The position numbers and the translations under genes are program-made. This document shows positions 1-5,001 of a stretch of 10,804 nucleotides of DNA, piece after piece. The notes below the pieces were generated by a model. It had not been told where the DNA came from. It saw only the letters and a list, made by a program, of their open reading frames with translations, and searched no databases. The stretch's first letter is position 1; every line of letters begins with the position of its first letter. Origin of the DNA: UBA6770 sp965661115 (lineage in GTDB: Bacteria > Bacteroidota > Bacteroidia > Flavobacteriales_G > Salibacteraceae); the NCBI GenBank assembly GCA_965661115.1, contig CBFICO010000085.1, positions 1-10,804 of the forward strand. The letters run 5' to 3'.

Positions 1-585
1 CACCATGTCTTTCATTGATGCTTTGTAAGCTACATCATAATTCTGACGGTTAAACGTTAACGCACCTGAAATTGCTCCAGTAGCTTCGTCAACCATTACG
101 TTAGTTACTGTTTCAGCATTTGTTTTACCTCTAATGGTAAGATTACCTGTAACAGTTCCTGCTGCTAAATCAGAACCCGTAATTTCAAAGCTTGCAGTTG
201 GGTTTTGCTCAACGGCGAAGAAATCGTCTGTTCCAAGGTGTCCCACTAATTTTTCTGGTGTATTTTCGTCAGAGTACGCACTATCGGCAGGATTAATGGT
301 AGTCATATCCACTACAAAATTTCCTCCTACAATGTTGTCTCCGTTCCACTCTATAGAACCTTCTTTTAACGCAATATTTCCGCTGTGAGAGTATACGCCA
401 ATCATAGTTCCTTTCCATTCAACTGAGCTTGCAGCAGCATCAACAGATACTGTTTTACTTGCCGCTTCTAATGGCTCTGCAGCTTGAGCAGGTTCAGTAG
501 TTTCTGCTTTTTTTTCTCCACTACTACATGCTATAATTCCTAATGCTAATACAGCGCTTGCTGTTATCGTCGTAAACTTTTTCAA
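1..585 (-). CDS. YceI-like family lipoprotein (C-terminus beyond window)
   Basis: YceI proteins are small periplasmic lipocalin-like barrels that bind isoprenoid or other amphiphilic lipids. 195 codons are visible and the gene runs off the left edge. The protein opens with a short basic N-terminus and a hydrophobic segment ending in a lipobox (IIAC, Cys20), so it is probably a lipoprotein. A low-complexity Glu/Ala/Thr linker (about residues 23-45) precedes the YceI domain. Typical YceI features are visible: S-x-V-E-W-K-G, D-M-T-T-I, K-L-x-G-H-L-x-x-x-D-F-F, P-x-A-S-F and G-x-L-T-I-R-G-K-T. In this frame the only start between an upstream TAA and the signal peptide is TTG at 585, so a TTG start is inferred. 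No surface-export Lys-Asp/Glu motif follows the cysteine. It is transcribed divergently from the photolyase cluster. YceI genes often accompany photolyase or light-response clusters, but a functional link here is inference. Confidence 0.93.
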   Translation of the reverse strand, partial: MKKFTTITASAVLALGIIACSSGEKKAETTEPAQAAEPLEAASKTVSVDAAASSVEWKGTMIGVYSHSGNIALKEGSIEWNGDNIVGGNFVVDMTTINPADSAYSDENTPEKLVGHLGTDDFFAVEQNPTASFEITGSDLAAGTVTGNLTIRGKTNAETVTNVMVDEATGAISGALTFNRQNYDVAYKASMKDMV

Positions 586-623
586 TTTCTTTTTGTTTAG
601 AGTTTATAGATTTAATTCTGCTG

Positions 624-631
624 CAAACGTA
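624..631 (-). promoter_or_regulatory. Candidate Bacteroidota -7 promoter box for the yceI-like gene
   Basis: Read on the minus strand this is TACGTTTG, an exact match to the Bacteroidota sigma-ABfr -7 consensus TAnnTTTG. It lies about 40 bp upstream of the TTG start, which leaves a short leader. No clear -33 TTG sits at the usual distance; that position is instead taken by the palindrome at 648-670. Confidence 0.5.
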
Positions 632-647
632 AACCAACTATCTCTAC

Positions 648-670
648 ATTTAATGTATATACATGTAAAT
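648..670. promoter_or_regulatory. Near-perfect AT-rich palindrome, candidate operator
   Basis: The core ATGTATATACAT (653-664) is a perfect 12-bp palindrome. It is flanked by ATTTA on the left and TAAAT on the right, which are complementary; a single extra G (665) breaks the symmetry. It lies where the -33 element of the yceI-like promoter would be, and also upstream of the divergent membrane-protein gene. That is the placement expected of a dimeric repressor or activator site. No regulator gene is in the window, so the binding protein is unknown. Confidence 0.4.
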
Positions 671-690
671 ATTTGCATTTATTAGGATTT

Positions 691-705
691 GAGTTTTCCA
701 AACTC
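691..705. repeat. Short inverted repeat in divergent promoter region
   Basis: GAGTTT (691-696) and AAACTC (700-705) form a 6-bp dyad with a 3-bp spacer, between the two divergent start sites. It could be a second operator half or chance; the arms are short. Confidence 0.25.
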
Positions 706-775
706 CCTGCAGCAAATTGTACGGTACTTGTAATCAATTACTTACTTTAGGTGCGCACTCTTTAAATTGAAAACT

Positions 776-1180
776 ATGCACCCTATTCTTAAAAATATTT
801 TGGCAGTTGTTCTTGGCTGGTTTAGCGGCAGTATAATCAACATGGGTCTTGTTCTTACCGGACATGTTGTTTTTCCGGTTGATGGACTTGACCCTAATAA
901 CATGGAGCAATTAGCTGAAATAATGCCGACACTTACAATCGAATATTTCATATTTCCATTCTTCGGACATGCGTTGGGTACTTTTGTAGGAGCTGCTTTA
1001 GCGGCATTAATTGCTGCTAATAATAAAATGAAATTTGCCTACGCAATTGGTGGGGTTTTCTTTTTAGGAGGTGCATACATGGCCAACGAAATTGGCGGAC
1101 CTATTTGGTTCACAGCAATAGACCTTCTAGTTGCTTATATTCCTATGGCTTACATTGGTGGCAAACTGGCTACTCGATAG
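776..1180 (+). CDS. Uncharacterised small four-helix membrane protein
   Basis: A 134-residue hydrophobic protein with four likely membrane segments, roughly residues 6-28, 57-80, 87-103 and 110-130. The loop after the first helix holds the only long polar stretch (about residues 34-52). It has no signal peptidase site and no catalytic motif I recognise. ATG at 776 is chosen because it places the first helix directly after a short MHPILKN start; an in-frame TTG at 767 would add three residues. A weak promoter-like TACTTTAG (one mismatch to TAnnTTTG) lies at 743-750. The gene is first in the plus-strand block and is separated by 64 bp from the TIGR03643 gene, so co-transcription is plausible but not shown. 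I do not recognise a characterised family; it resembles unnamed flavobacterial inner-membrane proteins. Confidence 0.85.
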   Translation: MHPILKNILAVVLGWFSGSIINMGLVLTGHVVFPVDGLDPNNMEQLAEIMPTLTIEYFIFPFFGHALGTFVGAALAALIAANNKMKFAYAIGGVFFLGGAYMANEIGGPIWFTAIDLLVAYIPMAYIGGKLATR

Positions 1181-1244
1181 CATTTTGTTCACGATAAATT
1201 CCCTCTAACTCTAAACACCGCTTTGTCTTGTTTGTTCTATCAAC

Positions 1245-1523
1245 ATGGCAAAGTTGTCTGTACACGATAAAGACAGAGTGATTGAAATGGCCTGGGAGGA
1301 TAGAACTCCTTTTGAGGCTATTCAATATCAGTTCGGATTAAGCGAATCGGAGGTAATAAAACTTATGCGCAGCGAGCTAAAGCGCTCGTCATTTAATCTA
1401 TGGAGAAAGCGAGTAAATAGTGGTGTAAGCTCTAAGCACCTTCAAAAACGCTCCTCCGAAATAAACCGGTTTAAATGTTCCCTACAGCGGAGCATATCAA
1501 ACAATAAAATCAGTAAACGATGA
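1245..1523 (+). CDS. TIGR03643/DUF2805 family small protein
   Basis: A 92-residue protein of the conserved but uncharacterised TIGR03643 (DUF2805) family, known mainly from genomes and neighbourhoods with photolyase/cryptochrome genes. The conserved core spans about residues 5-57: DRVIEMAWEDRTPFEAI, then F-G-L-S-E-S-E-V-I-K-L-M-R, then S-S-F-x-x-W-R-K-R-V. The middle part (about 21-43) reads like a helix-turn-helix, with a GLSESEVI turn and recognition helix as in sigma-region-4-like folds, so DNA or RNA binding is a reasonable inference. The tail after residue 57 is rich in Lys, Arg and Ser and looks disordered. Its stop overlaps the next start as ATGA (1520-1523), which implies translational coupling to the photolyase-like gene that follows. 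The molecular function is not established. Confidence 0.9.
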   Translation: MAKLSVHDKDRVIEMAWEDRTPFEAIQYQFGLSESEVIKLMRSELKRSSFNLWRKRVNSGVSSKHLQKRSSEINRFKCSLQRSISNNKISKR

Positions 1524-2608
1524 TTTTTCCAACCGATTTAGGGTCTATCAAACAACGTATTGAAGAAATTAATCCAGCTCAATATGCCGCTACCCGAAAT
1601 TATGGAAACGGAGAGGTAACGGGTTTAAGTCCTTATATTTCTAGAGGGGTAATATCTACCAAACAGGTAATGGAATTTGTATTACAACACCCCCAATCTT
1701 CCTCAAACAAAGAAAAACTGCTTCAAGAACTGGCTTGGAGAGATTACTGGCAACAGGTATGGGTGGCCAAAGGAGACCAAATAAATTTCGATTTAAAACA
1801 AGTTCAATCACAAGTAACCAATCATCAACTAGCAACCAACATTATTGAAGCAAAAACTGGAATCAACGTCATTGACAAAGGGATTACTGATTTGTACAAA
1901 ACCGGTTATATGCACAACCACATGAGAATGTATGTTGCGGCTTTGGCATGTAATATCGCTCAATCTCAGTGGTTAACGCCAGCGCAATGGATGTATGCCC
2001 ATTTACTTGACGGAGATTGGGCAAGCAATGCCTTAAGCTGGCAGTGGGTTGCTGGGGCCAATGCCAATAAAAAATATTACGCCAACCAAGAGAACATAAA
2101 CAAATACTTCGGTGATAATCAAAAAGGAAGCTACCTTGATTGCGAATACGATCAATTTGAATCCTTGAAAGTTCCACCAGAACTATCTGAATATTCGGAT
2201 TTCAACCTAGATACCTTACTACCTTTATCACCCGTGCTTTCTATTGACAAACAAAAACCTACTTGCATTTATACCTACTATAACCTAGACCCAGATTGGC
2301 ACACTGACGAGAACGTAAATCGGGTTTTTATTCTAGAACCTAGCTTTTTTGAACGTTATCCAATTGCAAATAAACCGCTTCAGTTTGCTATCGACTTGTC
2401 AAAAAACATTGAAAACATTCAACTTTTTGTGGGGGAATTTGCAGAGTTACAACCACTACTCGGCCCTGAAGTATTTTTTAAGGAACACCCTACTAACACA
2501 CACTTTATTGGAATCGAAGAAGCTCGGGATTGGATGTTTAATGTAACTGGATATTACCGCTCGTTTTTTGCTTTTTGGAAAAAGTGCAAAAAAGAACTCA
2601 AAGGGTGA
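1520..2608 (+). CDS. Short photolyase-like protein: FAD-binding domain followed by a C-terminal alpha/beta domain
   Basis: This 362-residue protein begins directly with the photolyase FAD-binding helical domain (about 1-205) instead of the usual N-terminal antenna domain. Visible motifs are S-P-Y-I-S-R-G (37-43), E-L-A-W-R-D (70-75), N-V-I-D-K-G (116-121), T-G-Y-M-H-N-H-M-R-M (128-137) and D-G-D-W-A-S-N-A-L-S-W-Q-W (164-176). By hand alignment to E. coli PhrB, E70 and W73 match lesion-binding E274 and W277. D164, N170, W174 and W176 match D372, N378, W382 and W384, so flavin binding and photoreduction look intact. The C-terminal part (about 245-350) carries Y-N-L-x-P-D-W-H, R-V-F-I-L-E-P-S-F-F-E-R-Y-P and a following Q-F-x-x-D-L segment resembling the photolyase N-terminal alpha/beta domain. 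The order is therefore inverted. It is coupled at both ends, by ATGA upstream and GTGA downstream. Repair versus sensory function cannot be told from sequence. Confidence 0.88.
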   Translation: MIFPTDLGSIKQRIEEINPAQYAATRNYGNGEVTGLSPYISRGVISTKQVMEFVLQHPQSSSNKEKLLQELAWRDYWQQVWVAKGDQINFDLKQVQSQVTNHQLATNIIEAKTGINVIDKGITDLYKTGYMHNHMRMYVAALACNIAQSQWLTPAQWMYAHLLDGDWASNALSWQWVAGANANKKYYANQENINKYFGDNQKGSYLDCEYDQFESLKVPPELSEYSDFNLDTLLPLSPVLSIDKQKPTCIYTYYNLDPDWHTDENVNRVFILEPSFFERYPIANKPLQFAIDLSKNIENIQLFVGEFAELQPLLGPEVFFKEHPTNTHFIGIEEARDWMFNVTGYYRSFFAFWKKCKKELKG

Positions 2609-4074
2609 AAAAACAAATAAATGTTGTTTGGCTCAAACGCGATATTCGTACGCAAGACCACGCTGCATTGCACGAGGCTGAGTCAAGCCACCTACCCTAC
2701 CTAATAGTTTATATCTACGACAAGTCGTTGATCAATCACCCAGAAGTTGGAATACGTCACCTTCAATTCGTTTATCACTCACTGCTCGATTTTAATTTAA
2801 AGCTTTCTGAGCATAACAAACAAGCACATATGCTTTATGGTGACTCGGTTTTGTGTTTTAAAAGCATTGCAAAGCAGTATGACATTCAGTCTGTGTTTTC
2901 TTATCAAGAAAGTGGTGGAATTGACTCTTGGAATAGAGACAAAACGGTTGGAAAGTTTTTGCGTTCCGCCAAAATTAATTGGAACGAATTTCAAATGAAT
3001 GGAGTGGTAAGAGGCATAAATCACCGCAAAAACTGGGACAAACAATGGTTTGAAACTATTTTATCTCCTCCTATAAGCAACACCTATTCTAGCAGACCAA
3101 TAGAATTTGATACCGCAGGATTTGAATTACCTCAAAAACTGCAAGAAGAGCTTAATAAGTACCCAAACAGCTTTCAGCCGGCTGGAGAGACCTATGCTTG
3201 GAAATATCTAAAATCGTTTACCGAAGAAAGAGGAAAAAACTACGCTTACCACATTAGCAAGCCAACACAAAGTCGAACCTCTTGCGGTAGAATTTCTCCT
3301 TATTTGGCATGGGGCAATATCTCTATAAAACAAGCTTATCAGCATATAAGAAACCATTCGAATTACGACAGCAACAAACGCAGTTTTAACGGCATCCTAA
3401 CCCGTTTGAAATGGCATTGTCACTTCATTCAAAAATTTGAAGTGGAATGTGAGTACGAAACAGATTGCATCAATCGCGGTTATGAGCTACTAGAAAGACC
3501 GAAAAATAAAGATTATATAAAAGCTTGGAAAACAGGAAAAACAGGCTTTCCTCTAGTGGACGCTTGTATGCGCTGTTTAATACAAACGGGTTGGATTAAC
3601 TTTAGAATGCGCGCTATGCTAGTATCCTTTTTCTGTCACCACTTAGATCAAGATTGGCGTTTGGGAGTGCACCATATAGCCCAGCTGTTTTTAGATTTTG
3701 AACCTGGTATTCATTACCCACAATTTCAAATGCAAGCAGGAACTACCGGAATAAATACCGTAAGAATATACAATCCAGTTAAACAGTCTCAAGATCACGA
3801 CCCAGATGGTGTGTTTATAAAAAAATGGGTTCCTGAACTACGCGATTTTCCGGTAAGCTTTATTCACGAACCTTGGAAAGCAACGGCTATCGATTTATCT
3901 GGAACAGATATAGAAATTGGAAAACACTACCCCACCCCAATTGTCGATTTACAAAAGAGCGGCAAAGCGGCTAGAACAAAAATCTGGAGCCACCGCAAAA
4001 ACGAAAAGGTAAAACAAGAAAACAAGCGAATTTTAGCAACTCACGTGAGGCCTAATTCGCGCAAACAAAAGTAA
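2605..4074 (+). CDS. Divergent photolyase/cryptochrome family protein (NewPHL-like)
   Basis: A 489-residue protein of standard photolyase order: alpha/beta domain (N-V-V-W-L-K-R-D at 6-13), then the FAD-binding domain (G-R-I-S-P-Y-L-A-W-G, about 228-237, onward to W-V-P-E-L near 408). The flavin pocket departs from classical enzymes. The usual DGD...NN..WQW block is D-F-E-P-G-I-H-Y-P-Q-F-Q-M (364-376), so by hand alignment E. coli N378 becomes His370, W382 becomes Phe374 and W384 becomes Met376. In the lesion pocket the Trp is kept (W270) while the Glu becomes Arg. T-G-W-I-N-F-R-M-R-A-M and R-I-Y-N-P-V-K-Q are conserved. These features fit the divergent class described from Bacteroidota and alphaproteobacteria as NewPHL; the assignment is from memory. 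GTG at 2605 is chosen because it overlaps the previous stop as GTGA and starts just before the first beta strand. In-frame TTG 2575 and GTG 2584 would add a basic extension. Confidence 0.88.
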   Translation: MKKQINVVWLKRDIRTQDHAALHEAESSHLPYLIVYIYDKSLINHPEVGIRHLQFVYHSLLDFNLKLSEHNKQAHMLYGDSVLCFKSIAKQYDIQSVFSYQESGGIDSWNRDKTVGKFLRSAKINWNEFQMNGVVRGINHRKNWDKQWFETILSPPISNTYSSRPIEFDTAGFELPQKLQEELNKYPNSFQPAGETYAWKYLKSFTEERGKNYAYHISKPTQSRTSCGRISPYLAWGNISIKQAYQHIRNHSNYDSNKRSFNGILTRLKWHCHFIQKFEVECEYETDCINRGYELLERPKNKDYIKAWKTGKTGFPLVDACMRCLIQTGWINFRMRAMLVSFFCHHLDQDWRLGVHHIAQLFLDFEPGIHYPQFQMQAGTTGINTVRIYNPVKQSQDHDPDGVFIKKWVPELRDFPVSFIHEPWKATAIDLSGTDIEIGKHYPTPIVDLQKSGKAARTKIWSHRKNEKVKQENKRILATHVRPNSRKQK

Positions 4075-4120
4075 AGTTGTAGAATATTGTCGGTTATTAA
4101 AATTGTATAGAAACAAATCA

Positions 4121-4184
4121 CGTCATTCCTGTGAAAACAGGAATCTAAAGCTTTTCTAGATTCCTTGTCAAGCAAGGAATGACG
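4121..4184. repeat. 64-bp palindromic repeat element (CGTCATTCC...GGAATGACG type)
   Basis: The outer arms CGTCATTCCT (4121-4130) and AGGAATGACG (4175-4184) are perfect inverted repeats. Inside are two hairpins: ATTCCTGT-GAAA-ACAGGAAT (4125-4144, GAAA loop) and ATTCCTTG-TCAAG-CAAGGAAT (4160-4180). A third pairing, AGGAATCTA (4139-4147) with TAGATTCCT (4157-4165), competes with both. The ends and layout match a widespread class of dispersed intergenic palindromes beginning GTCATTCC. It fills most of the 155-bp gap between the photolyase and flavin reductase genes and could attenuate or terminate transcription, or stabilise mRNA. Apparent minus-strand reading frames through it are artefacts. Confidence 0.8.
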
Positions 4185-4192
4185 AGTAGAAA

Positions 4193-4200
4193 TACATTTT
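4193..4200 (+). promoter_or_regulatory. Weak candidate -7 box upstream of flavin reductase gene
   Basis: TACATTTT matches TAnnTTTG except in the last base and lies about 30 bp before the ATG at 4230, just after the palindromic element. No convincing -33 element is at the right distance. If real, it would let the second half of the cluster be transcribed separately. Confidence 0.2.
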
Positions 4201-4229
4201 TCTCCAACAATTCGTAAAAAACTCGATAA

Positions 4230-4865
4230 ATGCACTTAACAAAGCAAGAAATAATAGAAAGCGATAGAATAAAACGCTTGAACATAATTAACTCAATTAC
4301 AGGTATTAAGCCGGGCAATTTAATTGGTACCAGCTCAAATGAAGGCGATACTAATCTTGCCATTATTAGCTCGGTTGTTCACTTATCGAGTAACCCAGCT
4401 TTGGTAGGGTTCATTATGCGCCCGCATGGTGAGGTAAAAAGAGATACTTACGAGAATATTGTATCCACTGGCGTGTACACGGTCAACCATATTCCCGTAG
4501 GTATGGAAAAACAGGCTCATTATACATCAGCAAAGTTTGATGCTAATGTTTCTGAGTTTGAACAATGCGGTTTTACAGAGGAGTTTATTCCCGGGTTTAA
4601 AGCGCCGTTCGTAAAAGAGAGTCACATAAAAATTGGGCTCAGTCTGATTGAGCAGATAGAAATTAAAAGTTCCAACACCACGATGATTATTGGCCAAATA
4701 GAACATTTAATCATTCCAGACAACGCGCTTGCTGAAAACGGCTATATCAATTTAGAAACCGCCCAATCTGTTGGAATTTCAGGGTTAAACTCATACTATC
4801 ACTTAAACTACAGCGACTCTTTTCCTTATGCTCGAGTTGAAGAACTACCACATTTTGAAAACTAA
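4230..4865 (+). CDS. Flavin reductase family protein (FMN-binding split barrel)
   Basis: A 211-residue protein of the flavin reductase-like domain family (PF01613), which binds FMN and in characterised members transfers electrons from NAD(P)H to flavins. Family signatures include K-P-G-N-L-I-G-T-S-S (27-36) followed by N-L-A-I-I-S-S-V-V-H (42-51) and S-x-x-P-x-L-V-G-F-I-M-R-P (54-65). Then come R-D-T-Y-E-N-I (71-77) and T-G-V-Y-T-V-N-H-I (80-88). No signal peptide is seen, so it should be cytoplasmic. ATG at 4230 follows the palindromic element by 45 bp. Its 3' end overlaps the DUF2256 gene by 11 bp, which ties it to the downstream photolyase-family gene. Inference: it may keep flavin reduced for the photolyases or make or modify a chromophore; other FMN-linked oxidoreductase roles are possible. 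Confidence 0.92.
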   Translation: MHLTKQEIIESDRIKRLNIINSITGIKPGNLIGTSSNEGDTNLAIISSVVHLSSNPALVGFIMRPHGEVKRDTYENIVSTGVYTVNHIPVGMEKQAHYTSAKFDANVSEFEQCGFTEEFIPGFKAPFVKESHIKIGLSLIEQIEIKSSNTTMIIGQIEHLIIPDNALAENGYINLETAQSVGISGLNSYYHLNYSDSFPYARVEELPHFEN

Positions 4866-5001
4866 AAAGAAGTCCGATTTACCACAAAAAATTTGTGCCA
4901 CTTGCGCCAAGCCTTTTACCTGGCGCAAAAAATGGTCAGCGTGCTGGGATGAAGTAAAGTACTGCAGCGAGCGTTGCAGAAGAAACAAATCAAAACACTA
5001 A
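4855..5001 (+). CDS. DUF2256 zinc-ribbon small protein
   Basis: A 48-residue protein of the DUF2256 (PF10013) family, easily missed because of its length and non-ATG start. The core is diagnostic: K-S-D-L-P-Q-K-I-C-A-T-C (6-17), P-F-T-W-R-K-K-W (20-27), C-W-D-E-V-K-Y-C-S-E-R-C (30-41), then a basic tail. Cys14, Cys17, Cys37 and Cys41 (with Cys30 as an alternative) form a likely zinc-binding knuckle. TTG at 4855 gives the start most like other family members (MKTKKKSDLP) and overlaps the flavin reductase gene by 11 bp. In-frame ATG at 4828 or TTG at 4837 would lengthen the N-terminus by nine or six residues. The stop is immediately followed by the ATG of the next gene, so translation is probably coupled. 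DUF2256 genes recur next to photolyase/cryptochrome genes; the function is unknown. Confidence 0.92.
   Translation: MKTKKKSDLPQKICATCAKPFTWRKKWSACWDEVKYCSERCRRNKSKH

Noticed and set aside
134..388. Plus-strand 84-codon open frame
   Set aside because: It lies antisense inside the YceI-like coding region, whose protein matches its family throughout; the plus-strand frame has no family resemblance.
2575..2604. Longer N-terminus for the middle photolyase starting at TTG 2575 or GTG 2584
   Set aside because: It would overlap the previous gene by 34 or 25 bp and add a Lys/Arg-rich piece not expected before the first beta strand. GTG 2605 gives a 4-bp overlap and a normal photolyase start, though the longer form is not excluded.
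4121..4184. CRISPR repeat or insertion-sequence end
   Set aside because: There is only one unit, with no spacers, no transposase and no target-site duplication; the nested palindromes fit a dispersed repeat better.
4041..4363. Two overlapping minus-strand open frames of 64 and 72 codons
   Set aside because: They run through the palindromic repeat and into the flavin reductase gene on the opposite strand. Translations of such repeats are a known source of spurious genes.
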